Shown: one piece after another, positions 50,293 to 59,665 of the stretch
Position numbering within the stretch: position 1 is the stretch's first letter
Layout: the number at the start of each line of letters is the position of its first letter
NCBI GenBank assembly: GCA_002405915.1
Contig: DHMS01000044.1
Location: 1-63,850 of the forward strand
Length of the DNA stretch: 63,850 bases
From: Christensenella sp. UBA4636
Lineage (GTDB): Bacteria; Bacillota; Clostridia; Christensenellales; Borkfalkiaceae
Direction of reading: 5' to 3'
The notes under the pieces: model-generated
The model's database searches: none
The model's input: only the letters and a program-made list of their open reading frames with translations
What the model was told of the DNA's origin: nothing
Position numbers and translations under genes: made by a program

Positions 50293-53200
50293 TTTTGTTT
50301 CGAAAATATTATTTAACTGTCTAATCGTTGTGTTCGGGTTTATGACGTTGTTTGTGAACGTTTTGGGCGACAGCAACATAATAACCGCTCAGCTCGGCGA
50401 AATTTTGGGTAAAGACACGCAGGTTATATACAATACAGGGAACGATTATTACGAATCGGCTTATAAATCCGTAAGGGAAGAAAAAGCCGCCAATAAAGAT
50501 ATCGGTCTCGCGGTGGAATCCGAGGGCGCGGTGCTTTTGAAAAACGACCTTGTCAACGGCGCGCCCGCGCTTCCCGTCGCTAAAAACTCTACGGTCAGTT
50601 TATTCAGCGCGACGAGCGTCACGCCTTATTACAGCGGTTCCGGCGCGGCGGGAATCAAGGTTGCCGACGAAGACAGAATTTCTTTTAAGGAAGTGTTCGA
50701 AGACGTCGGACTTAAAGTAAACGACGGGCTTTGGAATTGGTATAAGTCAAACACGCAGTATTGGCGCGCTCGCAGTGCGGGCGACCTCGGCGACGGCGGT
50801 TATTGGCAAAAAGGTAACAGCAACGTCGGCGACGCTTCCTGGGAAGAAATTACCACGGACGCGAAAAACAACAAGGCGGACCTTGCGGTATTTGTTTTGG
50901 GCAGATACGGTTTGGAAGGGTATGATTTACCCAAAAACGGACCCGGTGACAGATATCCGTCGGATGTTACCGTAGATTATAAGAACGGCAACTACTTGGA
51001 ACTAAGCGACAAGGAAATATCCGTCCTTAAAAACATGAAAGCTTTGAAAGACAACGGCACGTTCGGCAGAATAATGGTTATCGTCAACTCTGCAAATCCC
51101 GTTCAAAGCGAGTATATCAACAATGAAGAATACGGAATAGACAGCGTGCTTTGGATAGGCTTTACGGGAACGTCCGGCTTGTATGCGGTGGGCGATATCG
51201 TTACCGGCGCGGTTACGCCGTCCGGAAGATTGTCCGACGCCTGGTGGGAAAAACACTGCTATAACCCTGTTCTTACAAACACGGGTAACTTCCGTTACTC
51301 CGACTTTTCCGGCGATAACGGAAAAGATACCTACGTAGTATATCAGGAGGGTATATACCTCGGATACAGATATGCCGAAACGAGATATGAGGACGCGGTT
51401 ACGGGCAGAGCTAAAACGGGTAACTTCAACTATTCTAAAACCATTACTTATCCTTTCGGTTACGGGCTTTCGTATACGACGTTCGAGTATAGCGATTTCA
51501 AAGTCGATTACGATAAGGCGACGGACGAATATGTCTGCAACGTTAAAGTCACGAATACCGGCGAAAAACCCGGTAAAGAAGTCGTTCAAATTTATTTGCA
51601 GCAACCGTACACTCAGTACGATATCGAAAAGAATATCGAAAAATCTGCGGTTGACCTCGTGGGCTTTGAAAAAACTAAAAAGTTAGGCAAAGGCGACAGC
51701 GAAGTCGTAACGATAAGAGTAAGCGGCGAATATCTTGCTTCTTACGACGCCTACGGTTATAAGACTTGGTTTGTGGATAAAGGCGATTATTACCTTACCG
51801 CCGCAAAGGACAGTCACGACGCGGTCAATAATATTTTGGCTAAAAAGGGTTATACGCCGTCAAAAAACAAAGCTATGGACGCGGAAGGCAAAACTTCTCT
51901 CGTTTATGCTTTTGAGAAAGAAGCAGACAGCGAAACGTATTCGACTTCCGTAAACACAGGCTATAGAGTTACCAATCTTTTCGATAACGCAGACTTAAAC
52001 ATAAGCGATTCTTCGAATAAAATCGAGTATATTACGCGTAGCGACTGGGAGGGAACGGTAAAGCTTGCTTATAACGAAACCCATACTTATACAGACAAGC
52101 ATGAAGCGTTAAAATATTCCGCCGCCATAGCTTCGGGATATGCCCTTGACAGCAATAAGAGCGTTAAGGGAGACGATAAAGAATTCCCGAAATACGACAC
52201 TTATACGGAAGACTATTACGACGAGAACGGGAAACGCCTTACTAACGAAGACGGCTCTTTAAAACGCATGCAACTAATCGAGCTTCGCCAGAACGGTACG
52301 ACAGGCGAAAAGATAGCTTACGACGATCCGCTTTGGGATAAGCTTTTGGATCAATTGACCCGCGAAGAAACCGAATCGATTTTATGCGACGGTTTCAGAA
52401 GAACTAAAGGTCTTGAAGCGATAGGCAAACCGGAAACGGTAGACCATAACGGCGGTTGCGGCTTCTCTCAACGCTTTACTATCGGCGGACAATCCGCGTT
52501 AGCCGTTAAGTACAACGATGAAGATAAGAACGAATATCCCGTCGGATATCCTTCTTGCGGAGTTATCGCTTCCACATTCAATAAAGATTTGGCTTACCTT
52601 TGCGGCACGGCAATAGGCGAGGACAGTTTGTGGTCGGGGCAATCCGGTATTTACGGAATAGGTCTTAATATTCACAGAAATCCTTATCACGGCAGGTACT
52701 TCGAGTATTTCAGCGAAGACGCGTTTTTAACGGGCATTATCTCGGGTTACGAGAGCGCGGGTATACAATCGAAGGGTTGTTACGTATATAACAAGCATTT
52801 CGCCTTGAACGAACAAGAGATTAACCGCGATCAGGTTGCGACGTACTTAAACGAACAGACGATGCGTCAAAATTATCTTAGAGCGTTTATGCTTGCTATA
52901 CGCGAAGGCGACGCAATGTGCGTTATGACCGCTTTTAACCGTATCGGGGCTGTTTGGTCGGGCAATCATAAAGGGCTTATGACCGAATGGTTGCGTAACG
53001 AAGCAGGCATGAAAGGTCATGCCGTTACCGATTGGTTCAATTCAAGCTACATGGGGCTTGCAAGCGGCGTTTTAGCCGGCAACGATATCCCCGACGGCGT
53101 TCCCGCAAACGTTTTTGCCAATTATAGAGAAGGCACAGATAAGGCTAACGGCGAACTTGCATGGGCAATGCGCGAATCCGTTCACAGAATACTGTATACC

Positions 53201-53383
53201 GTAGTACATTCCAACGCTATGAACGGCATAGGCGAAGGCACTAAGATTGTTACCGTCGAAGCACCATGGAAATCTACCGTGAAAAGCGTTTATGTCGGCG
53301 TTTGCATTGTTTTCGGCGTGTCTGCGGCGTTTATGTTGACGACGTATGTATTGTCGAAAATTTTCAAGAAAAAAGCCTTATAA
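50276..53383 (+). CDS. Membrane-anchored GH3 glycosidase, reversed domain order
   Basis: A 1035-residue beta-glucosidase-type GH3. N-terminal helix (about 10-30), then the GH3 C-domain first (acid/base candidate Glu214 in GLEGYD), an FnIII-like domain (YPFGYGLSYTTFEY, then NTGEKPGKEVVQIY), and then the TIM-barrel (GGCGFSQ, GRYFEYFSEDAF). Lys840-His841 are in KHFALNEQE and the nucleophile is Asp919 in AVTDWF. A last helix (about 1005-1030) anchors the C-terminus. All key residues are kept. The reversed order is known from some rumen clostridial GH3s. The aglycone and sugar (glucose, xylose or other) cannot be told. Confidence 0.9.
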   Translation: MMRKLNFVSKILFNCLIVVFGFMTLFVNVLGDSNIITAQLGEILGKDTQVIYNTGNDYYESAYKSVREEKAANKDIGLAVESEGAVLLKNDLVNGAPALPVAKNSTVSLFSATSVTPYYSGSGAAGIKVADEDRISFKEVFEDVGLKVNDGLWNWYKSNTQYWRARSAGDLGDGGYWQKGNSNVGDASWEEITTDAKNNKADLAVFVLGRYGLEGYDLPKNGPGDRYPSDVTVDYKNGNYLELSDKEISVLKNMKALKDNGTFGRIMVIVNSANPVQSEYINNEEYGIDSVLWIGFTGTSGLYAVGDIVTGAVTPSGRLSDAWWEKHCYNPVLTNTGNFRYSDFSGDNGKDTYVVYQEGIYLGYRYAETRYEDAVTGRAKTGNFNYSKTITYPFGYGLSYTTFEYSDFKVDYDKATDEYVCNVKVTNTGEKPGKEVVQIYLQQPYTQYDIEKNIEKSAVDLVGFEKTKKLGKGDSEVVTIRVSGEYLASYDAYGYKTWFVDKGDYYLTAAKDSHDAVNNILAKKGYTPSKNKAMDAEGKTSLVYAFEKEADSETYSTSVNTGYRVTNLFDNADLNISDSSNKIEYITRSDWEGTVKLAYNETHTYTDKHEALKYSAAIASGYALDSNKSVKGDDKEFPKYDTYTEDYYDENGKRLTNEDGSLKRMQLIELRQNGTTGEKIAYDDPLWDKLLDQLTREETESILCDGFRRTKGLEAIGKPETVDHNGGCGFSQRFTIGGQSALAVKYNDEDKNEYPVGYPSCGVIASTFNKDLAYLCGTAIGEDSLWSGQSGIYGIGLNIHRNPYHGRYFEYFSEDAFLTGIISGYESAGIQSKGCYVYNKHFALNEQEINRDQVATYLNEQTMRQNYLRAFMLAIREGDAMCVMTAFNRIGAVWSGNHKGLMTEWLRNEAGMKGHAVTDWFNSSYMGLASGVLAGNDIPDGVPANVFANYREGTDKANGELAWAMRESVHRILYTVVHSNAMNGIGEGTKIVTVEAPWKSTVKSVYVGVCIVFGVSAAFMLTTYVLSKIFKKKAL

Positions 53384-53450
53384 CGGCTTTCGTAGCTAAA
53401 TCATATAAACACACTCATTCTCATAGTTTTCACTATATCTTCCTTTTGTT

Positions 53451-53486
53451 TTTGCCGACGGCGGTTTCGCCGTCGGCAAACTTTTA
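53451..53486 (+). terminator. Terminator of the first carbohydrate operon
   Basis: A perfect 13-bp stem TTTGCCGACGGCG / CGCCGTCGGCAAA with a GTTT loop and trailing Ts. It ends the 43.6-53.4 kb transcript. Confidence 0.9.
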
Positions 53487-53491
53487 TATAA

Positions 53492-53558
53492 ACTGAAAGT
53501 TGAAAGTTGCGGATATCCTTAATTTTCAACTTTCATCTTTCATCTTTCAATTTTCAAA
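53492..53558. repeat. Inverted pair of TTGAAA-type repeats
   Basis: CTGAAAGTTGAAAGTTG and, inverted, TTTCAACTTTCATCTTTCAT; they sit between the terminator and the regulator promoter. Confidence 0.65.
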
Positions 53559-53564
53559 AACCTA

Positions 53565-53593
53565 TTGACAAGCGGGCGAAAAGGGTGTATTAT
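53565..53593 (+). promoter_or_regulatory. Upstream promoter of the two-component genes
   Basis: TTGACA (53565-53570), 17-bp spacer, TATTAT (53588-53593). A second, activator-type promoter may use TACAAT at 53703-53708. Confidence 0.6.
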
Positions 53594-53619
53594 CTTTTTG
53601 ACGGAAAAACTTAGCCGCT

Positions 53620-53687
53620 ACCGATTGTTGCCGCAAATTACCGAATTTTACAAATAAACGACCGATTTTGTAATTATATTACCGTTT
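53620..53687 (+). promoter_or_regulatory. Four phased direct repeats, likely LytTR-regulator sites
   Basis: ACCGATT (53620), ACCGAAT (53640), ACCGATT (53661) and ACCGTTT (53681) are 20, 21 and 20 bp apart, two helical turns. LytTR proteins bind direct repeats with such spacing. The last site lies in the -35 position of a TACAAT box (53703-53708), the place expected for activation. Confidence 0.7.
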
Positions 53688-53740
53688 TTACGACTTTTAT
53701 GTTACAATGAAAGAAAAACGAGGAGGAAAACACGAAAAAC

Positions 53741-54460
53741 ATGGAAAACATGAAAATCGCGATTGTCGACGACGAAGCGGAAAGCATGAATACTTTGTGC
53801 GGATACGTCGAAGAATTCGGAAAAGAGGAAAACGCCGCGTTTTTAATCGTTAAGTTCCGCACGGGAATCGACTTTATAAGCGAGTATACGGCGGATTACG
53901 ACGTAATCTTTATGGACATAAGAATGCCGCTTATGTCCGGCATGGAAACGGCGAAGAGGCTGAGAACGCTCGACGAATCGGTACCGCTCATATTCGTGAC
54001 GAATCTTGAAAAGTACGCCGTTAAGGGCTACGAGGTCAACGCGTTCGACTTTTTGGTAAAGCCCGTTTCCTATTACGCGTTCAAAACCAAGTTCGCGCGC
54101 GCCTTGCAGTCGGCAAAAAAGCATAAGGGAAGAGAGCTTTGCGTAAAAACCGACGTGGGCGTTGCCAAAATAAACGTGAAAGACGTTTTTTATGCAGAAG
54201 TTACGGGTCGATATGTCACTCTTCACACAAAGCAAGGCGATATCGAATTCAAGCGTTCTATGAAGGATACCGAAGAAATATTAAAGCAAGACGGGTTCGT
54301 AAGGTGCGATAATTCATTTTTAGTCAATCTTTCTTACGTCACGAACATAGACAAGCAAAGCGCGACGGTAGCGGGCGATAACGTTCCAGTGTCGCGCGCG
54401 CGGCGTAAGTTTTTCATCAACGCCTTAACTCTTTTTGCCGGGAATGATTTTTATGGATAA
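53741..54460 (+). CDS. LytTR-family response regulator
   Basis: A 239-residue regulator. Receiver: VDDE (Asp10, Asp11), phospho-acceptor Asp59 in DVIFMDIRMP and Lys107 in LVKPV. The C-terminal LytTR DNA-binding domain (about 138-236) has YAEVTGRYVTLHTKQG and VRCDNSFLVNLSYVTNI. AGGAGG lies 14 nt before this ATG, longer than usual; Met4 (53750) is less likely. It overlaps the kinase gene by 8 bp. Repeats upstream of itself and of the GH3 gene at 55931 are the probable targets. Confidence 0.9.
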   Translation: MENMKIAIVDDEAESMNTLCGYVEEFGKEENAAFLIVKFRTGIDFISEYTADYDVIFMDIRMPLMSGMETAKRLRTLDESVPLIFVTNLEKYAVKGYEVNAFDFLVKPVSYYAFKTKFARALQSAKKHKGRELCVKTDVGVAKINVKDVFYAEVTGRYVTLHTKQGDIEFKRSMKDTEEILKQDGFVRCDNSFLVNLSYVTNIDKQSATVAGDNVPVSRARRKFFINALTLFAGNDFYG

Positions 54461-55760
54461 CGTATTGAAATTTTTAAATTCGATTTCCTACGGCAAGAAC
54501 GGATTTGTGTTGTTGCTTTTTTTATACGAAACGCTTTACGCTTTCCCGTTTAAGCCGAGAAGCTTCGGCAAAATAAAATGGTATATAACTTTGCCGCTTA
54601 CTTACGCGGCGTTTATCTGTTATGGTTTTTTTATACCTTTCATACAATTTCCGCACTTCCAACTCACCGTAATACTTAATTGCCTTTTAATATTCGCCGT
54701 TTCCGTTCTTGCGTCGCACTTGTGCTTCAAACGCCCGTTAAAAAGGACGATTTTCGATTGTTCGGCGGCGTACATATCGCAAAACCTTACGCTTAACGTT
54801 CAGGAACTTGTCTGCAAATTTTTTAATGTCGGCGGTTTGGCTAAGCTCGGTATATATTATTTTATGGTCGCAGTCGTTGCGGTTATACTGTTTTTCGCGT
54901 TTATTTATAAAAACAGAAACAATTCCATTATAGTTAACAGTTTGCAAACGACGATAGTAGTCATAATAGCGTTCGTCGCGAGCAACGTTATATTTTCGCT
55001 CTTTAACGTTATGCAGGGGCTTACGAGTTATTCGCGAATACTTTTGAAATGCGTTTCGATTATAGTTTGTTTGTTGTCGCTTTTGTATCAATTCGGCGTG
55101 TTTAGGAACGCGGGGCTTATCAACAAGCAGTATGTCACGGAGCAACTTCTCGTCGCCGAGCAGAAACAACATAAAATTTCGGAAGAGAACATAGAACTCA
55201 TTAACATAAAGTGCCACGACTTAAAAAAGCAAATAAAAATTTTAAGGCAGAAAGGCGTTGACGGCGACGCGGACGAAATGCTCGACGAGGTTGAAAAAGC
55301 CGTAGCCGAGTACGGCGAACGCATAGAAACGGGCAACAATAGTTTAGACCTCGTGCTGAGCGAAAAAAAGATAGCTTGCGACAAAAACAACGTTCGGCTC
55401 GAAGTCATTGCCGACGGGGCTTCGCTTCTCTTTATGTCGCCGACGGACACGTATTCGTTCTTTATGAACGCGCTCGACAACGCGCTTGAAAGCGTAGTAA
55501 AGGCGGGCGAAGAACATAGAACCATAAGTTTGTACGTAAAAAAGCGAGGCGATATCGTAAGCGTGAGAATTTCCAACTACTTAACGGAGCGCGTAACCTT
55601 TCGCGACGAGCTTCCTCAAACGACCAAAGCCGACAAGGACTATCACGGCTTCGGCGTGAGAAGCATGCGTTATGTCGTCGAAAAGTACGGCGGAAACATG
55701 GTATTCGAAGTAACGGACGACACTTTCACGGTCAACGCGATATTCCCCGTTAAAAACTAA
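54453..55760 (+). CDS. GHKL sensor histidine kinase (AgrC/HPK10-like)
   Basis: A 435-residue kinase. N-terminal sensor of about six membrane helices (to about residue 205), a coiled-coil, the phospho-acceptor His255 in KCHDLKKQ (the HD-type box of the AgrC group) and an ATP-binding domain with N-box FMNALDNALES and G-box GFGVRSMRYVVEKYGG. The signal is unknown; with no peptide-precursor gene beside it, a sugar or envelope cue is more likely than quorum sensing. The start at 54453 has GGGA upstream. Confidence 0.9.
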   Translation: MDNVLKFLNSISYGKNGFVLLLFLYETLYAFPFKPRSFGKIKWYITLPLTYAAFICYGFFIPFIQFPHFQLTVILNCLLIFAVSVLASHLCFKRPLKRTIFDCSAAYISQNLTLNVQELVCKFFNVGGLAKLGIYYFMVAVVAVILFFAFIYKNRNNSIIVNSLQTTIVVIIAFVASNVIFSLFNVMQGLTSYSRILLKCVSIIVCLLSLLYQFGVFRNAGLINKQYVTEQLLVAEQKQHKISEENIELINIKCHDLKKQIKILRQKGVDGDADEMLDEVEKAVAEYGERIETGNNSLDLVLSEKKIACDKNNVRLEVIADGASLLFMSPTDTYSFFMNALDNALESVVKAGEEHRTISLYVKKRGDIVSVRISNYLTERVTFRDELPQTTKADKDYHGFGVRSMRYVVEKYGGNMVFEVTDDTFTVNAIFPVKN

Positions 55761-55778
55761 GCCAATGTAAAAATCCTA

Positions 55779-55825
55779 CCGAATTTTACCTTAAACGCAC
55801 CGAATTTTACCTTAAAAACCGATTT
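55779..55825 (+). promoter_or_regulatory. Three phased repeats before the second GH3 gene
   Basis: ACCGAATTTTACCTTAAA occurs twice (55779 and 55800, identical over 18 bp) and ACCGATT at 55819; spacing is 21 and 19 bp. They match the four sites before the regulator gene. A -10-like TATATT is at 55882-55887 with no -35 consensus. Confidence 0.7.
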
Positions 55826-55834
55826 AACTAAAAA

Positions 55835-55877
55835 AACGACGGAGTTTTGACAAAATGCTCCGCCGTTTTGCTTTTTG
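55835..55877 (+). terminator. Terminator of the two-component operon
   Basis: AAACGACGGAG / CTCCGCCGTTT (one mismatch; 55835-55845, 55859-55869), followed by GCTTTTTG. Confidence 0.75.
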
Positions 55878-55930
55878 TGCTATATTGAATACACGAGGCA
55901 CAAAGCACTCGAAATAACGGAGGTAAAAGA

Positions 55931-58900
55931 ATGAAATCATTCAAGACTCACAAGAGAGTTTTTGCGTCCATCGGCGCGATAGTTCTCGGCGCGGTGATAG
56001 GCTTTTCTTCGGTAGCGGCTTCCCTAAGAGCGGACGCGGCGGAACTTACAAAAAAGAACTACTACACCGATTTTGCAACCTTTGAGGAGGAGCAGGACGC
56101 GGCTTCCGAACTCAATATCAAGATAGCGGGCGAAGGCGCGGTGCTTTTGAAAAACAGAGGAGCGTTGCCGCTTTCGGGTTCGGAAAGAAGCGTAAGCGTA
56201 TTCGGCGAACACAGCGACAACATTCTGCAAGCCGGCGGCGGCGCGGGCGGCGGAAGCTCGTCGAGAAGCAAAACGCTCGAAGATTCCCTTTCAAGCGCGG
56301 GCTTTAAAATGAACCCGATGCTCAAAGGCTACTACAAAGCTCACGGCAACCCCTCTAACGAAACGGACCCCGCCCTTTTGGACGGAATAAGCAGTTCTTT
56401 TTCGGCTTACGGCGACGCGGCTATTATCGTCTTTTCGCGTACCGGGTCGGAAATGAAAGATATCACAATCAACAATAAGACGGACGGTATTCCGGGGCAT
56501 TCAAACAAAGACGACCATTCGCTTATGCTCGAAGACAACGAGAGAGCGCTCGTGGAATACGTCAAAGCGAGCGGCAAATTCTCTAAAGTCATAATCGTGC
56601 TTAACACGCCTTCTCCCATGGAGATTGCGGAGCTTGAGGACGACGATGCGGTAAGCGCGATTCTCTGGATAGGTCTTACCGGCGCGGACGGCATCATGGC
56701 GTTAGGTCAGGTCTTGAACGGCGAAGTCAACCCGAGCGGCAGGCTTGTAGACGTTTACGCCGCCAAGTTCGACACCGAGCCGACATGGTTCAACGTTTCG
56801 GACGCAAGCAACGTCGGTTCTTCTACGTATGTTACCGACAAGAGCGGCACGATTTACGAAATCCCGGGCGTTACGGGCGGCAGATTCGGCGGTCCCAACT
56901 ACGCTTCGCTCGACTACGAAGAGGGCATTTATTCGGGCTACAAGTTCTTCGAAACGGCTTACGACCTTAAAGTAGGCGATAAAACTCAGCTCGAAGCTTT
57001 GGCTACCACCGACGTGGGCGGCGGCAAAAACGTTTACGGCAAAACAGTAGTTTCTTCCGTTTCCTCTTACGCGCCGTCAAACGATATGGCGGGCTACGCG
57101 GCGGACGATATTTATTACAACCGCTACAACGGCGTTTTGTATCCGTTCGGTTACGGCATGAGCTACACGCAGTTTAACTGGACTCTTAAATCTTCCGACG
57201 CGCTCACCGTTACGGACGCAACGAAGAACGACAAAATAACCGTCGAAGTGGAAGTCGAAAATATCGGTAAAGTTGCGGGCAAGGAAGTAGTTCAGCTTTA
57301 TTCCGACCCCGCTTACTATCAAGGCGGCATCGAAAAGGCTACGGCTAACCTCGTTACGTACGCTAAAACCAAACTTTTACAACCGGGCGAAAAACAAACG
57401 GTTAAGCTTACCTTTACGGCGTTCGACCTCGCTTCTTTCGACGACGTAGACGCGAACGGCAACGGTTTTGCGGGATATGAACTCGAAGCGGGCGCGCACA
57501 AGCTTTACGTAAGCAAAAACTCGCACGAAGTAGCCGAAACGGTAACGCTTACCGTAGCTAACTCCGGTGCGGGCGCGGTTATGACGAAAGCCGCAACCAA
57601 GGGCGCAAACGGCATCGCTTGGAAGAACGACCCGACCACGGGTGCTGAAATCACCGCGCTTTTCTCTCAGGACGATAAGATTAAAGACGAAAAGGGCGTG
57701 CTTAACAACCAGTATTCCAACACAAGACGTACCGCGGAAGTTATGGCGGAAGGCGGCGAAGCTCTCGAATTCATGAGCCGCGCGGACTTTACGGGAACCT
57801 TCCCGACCGCTCCGACCGCAAAGGACGTAATGTTCAGCGACGACGCGATTAGCTTCCTTAACAATCAGAGAAGCTATAATAGCTACCTCGACAAAACGAC
57901 CGACAAGTGGTATAAAGCAAGCGTACCCGAGGGCTGGACGCAAGCCACCGAAAGAAAAGAAGGCGACGTAGCCGAAATTCAGCTTTACGATATGGCGGGC
58001 GTTCCTTTAACCGACGCGAAGTGGACTACGTTCATGAACCAACTCACTTTCGACGAAATGAAAAATCTCATAAGCGCAACGGGCTTCAACACGGGAGCCA
58101 TTGACGTTATCGGCAAAATTAAGCAGACGGACGCGGACGGCGCGGGTCAGCTTTCAAAAGGTACCTTCTGGGTAGGCGCGGTACTTCTCGCTTCCACTTG
58201 GAACGTAGAACTTGCCGAAATGCAAGGCATAATGGTCGGCAACGAATCGCTTTTCCAGAACGTTCAAGGTTGGTACGGTCCGTCTATGAACACTCACCGT
58301 TCGCCATTCAGCGGCAGAAACTTCGAATACTATTCGCAAGACGGCGTACAGGCTGCGAAAATCGCGGCGGCGGTAGTTAAAGGCGCGCAGAGCAAGGGCG
58401 TGGTTACTTACATCAAGCACTTCGCTCTTAACGACCAGGAACAGAACAGACAGATAAACGGCGGCGTAATCACGTGGTGCAGCGAACAAGCCATGCGTGA
58501 AAATTATCTCAAACCTTTCGAAGCTGCTATAAAGGAAGGCGGCGCGAACGCTACGATGGGTTCTTTCAACCGTATCGGTATGATGCCTTCCGTCAACTTC
58601 TACGATTTCTACGTTTCCTTGACAACCGAGGAATGGGGCTTTATCGGCTACTCCGTAACCGATATGTACGTGGGCGGCAACGCTTACTGGCCCGGCAACA
58701 TTATGGTTCGTACGGGAACGGGTCCGCTCGGAACGTACAGCGGCAAACAGGTTATCGAAGGCGTTTGGAGCGTTGAAAAGAACAACGTTTTAGTTCCCGC
58801 AAGCGCGGAAGAGGGCGCGGCTTTGGTTGAAAGCGCGACTCAGTATTACGCCGTAAGAAACACCGCAATGCGCCTTTTGTACGTAGCGGCTAACTGCAAC

Positions 58901-59560
58901 CTTTTGGGCAACGGCAACAAACTCCCGCTCTCCGCTTTTGCGGACGGCACTCAACCTGAAATAAAAGGCGGCTGGGGTTCTACCGGTCAAAAGGAAATCA
59001 GAAAGGAAATGACCGGCTACAAGAAAGGCACCGCGCTTAAAGACGTTACTATCGCTTTGACGGCGGAACAAGCCGCTAAGCTTCAGGACGGCGCAAAGGT
59101 TACTTATTCGATAGCTTCCGGCACGCTTCCCGCGGGACTTAAATACAACGCTTCTACGGGCGCGCTCACCGGCACTCCTACCGAAAGCGGCGAATTCAAC
59201 ATAACTTTTAGAGCCACTATCGACAATTACATCACTTCCGATAGGCTCGTCAAGCTCGTTATCGAAGGCGACGAAGCTCCCGTAATCGACGAGAACAAGG
59301 AACTCAAAGACAAGATAAGCGAACTTGAAAAGGCTCAGGAAGAACTCAAAAACACCGTCGGAACAAAAGAAGAAATACAAGCTCTTCAAGACAAGATTGC
59401 TAAGCTCGAAGAAGAAATCAAGAAACTTTCCGATAACTCTTCCTCTGCTTCCGGCAGCGGTTGCAACGGTTCTATCGGTCTTTCGTCCGTAGCTATTCTC
59501 GGCTCCGTCGTGGCGGCTTCGTGCGCGCTTATGAAAAAGAAGAGAAACAAAGACGACTGA
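55931..59560 (+). CDS. Secreted GH3 glycosidase with Ig-like and C-terminal anchor regions
   Basis: A 1209-residue GH3 in reversed order: signal peptide (to about 36), GH3 C-domain (GEHSDN; acid/base candidate Glu174 in TGSEMKD), FnIII-like domain (YPFGYGMSYTQFNW), then the TIM-barrel (GRNFEYYSQDGV, Lys829-His830 in KHFALNDQE, nucleophile Asp911 in SVTDMY). After it come a putative Ig domain (LPAGLKYNASTGALTGTP), a coiled-coil (ELEKAQEELKNTVG) and a tail with SGCNGSIG, a hydrophobic stretch and KKKRNKDD, like a Cys-containing CTERM sorting signal. GGAGG precedes the ATG. Strong C-ending codon bias suggests high expression. Confidence 0.9.
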   Translation: MKSFKTHKRVFASIGAIVLGAVIGFSSVAASLRADAAELTKKNYYTDFATFEEEQDAASELNIKIAGEGAVLLKNRGALPLSGSERSVSVFGEHSDNILQAGGGAGGGSSSRSKTLEDSLSSAGFKMNPMLKGYYKAHGNPSNETDPALLDGISSSFSAYGDAAIIVFSRTGSEMKDITINNKTDGIPGHSNKDDHSLMLEDNERALVEYVKASGKFSKVIIVLNTPSPMEIAELEDDDAVSAILWIGLTGADGIMALGQVLNGEVNPSGRLVDVYAAKFDTEPTWFNVSDASNVGSSTYVTDKSGTIYEIPGVTGGRFGGPNYASLDYEEGIYSGYKFFETAYDLKVGDKTQLEALATTDVGGGKNVYGKTVVSSVSSYAPSNDMAGYAADDIYYNRYNGVLYPFGYGMSYTQFNWTLKSSDALTVTDATKNDKITVEVEVENIGKVAGKEVVQLYSDPAYYQGGIEKATANLVTYAKTKLLQPGEKQTVKLTFTAFDLASFDDVDANGNGFAGYELEAGAHKLYVSKNSHEVAETVTLTVANSGAGAVMTKAATKGANGIAWKNDPTTGAEITALFSQDDKIKDEKGVLNNQYSNTRRTAEVMAEGGEALEFMSRADFTGTFPTAPTAKDVMFSDDAISFLNNQRSYNSYLDKTTDKWYKASVPEGWTQATERKEGDVAEIQLYDMAGVPLTDAKWTTFMNQLTFDEMKNLISATGFNTGAIDVIGKIKQTDADGAGQLSKGTFWVGAVLLASTWNVELAEMQGIMVGNESLFQNVQGWYGPSMNTHRSPFSGRNFEYYSQDGVQAAKIAAAVVKGAQSKGVVTYIKHFALNDQEQNRQINGGVITWCSEQAMRENYLKPFEAAIKEGGANATMGSFNRIGMMPSVNFYDFYVSLTTEEWGFIGYSVTDMYVGGNAYWPGNIMVRTGTGPLGTYSGKQVIEGVWSVEKNNVLVPASAEEGAALVESATQYYAVRNTAMRLLYVAANCNLLGNGNKLPLSAFADGTQPEIKGGWGSTGQKEIRKEMTGYKKGTALKDVTIALTAEQAAKLQDGAKVTYSIASGTLPAGLKYNASTGALTGTPTESGEFNITFRATIDNYITSDRLVKLVIEGDEAPVIDENKELKDKISELEKAQEELKNTVGTKEEIQALQDKIAKLEEEIKKLSDNSSSASGSGCNGSIGLSSVAILGSVVAASCALMKKKRNKDD

Positions 59561-59579
59561 TTTTACTAAAAAGCATTAT

Positions 59580-59609
59580 CCGAAGACGGAAGTAAAATTC
59601 CGCCTTCGG
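59580..59609 (+). terminator. Hairpin after the second GH3 gene
   Basis: CCGAAGACGGAA / TTCCGCCTTCGG, 12-bp stem with one mismatch. The T run is missing, so it may stabilise the mRNA end or only partly terminate. Confidence 0.5.
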
Positions 59610-59665
59610 GCATTGCTCTATATTGAGGAAACTCAAAAAACTTTTTCTAAAAAGAGGAAAACGCC

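Noticed and set aside
53741..55760. agr-like peptide quorum-sensing cassette
   Set aside because: Kinase and LytTR regulator fit, but no AgrB-type protease or small precursor ORF was found next to them.
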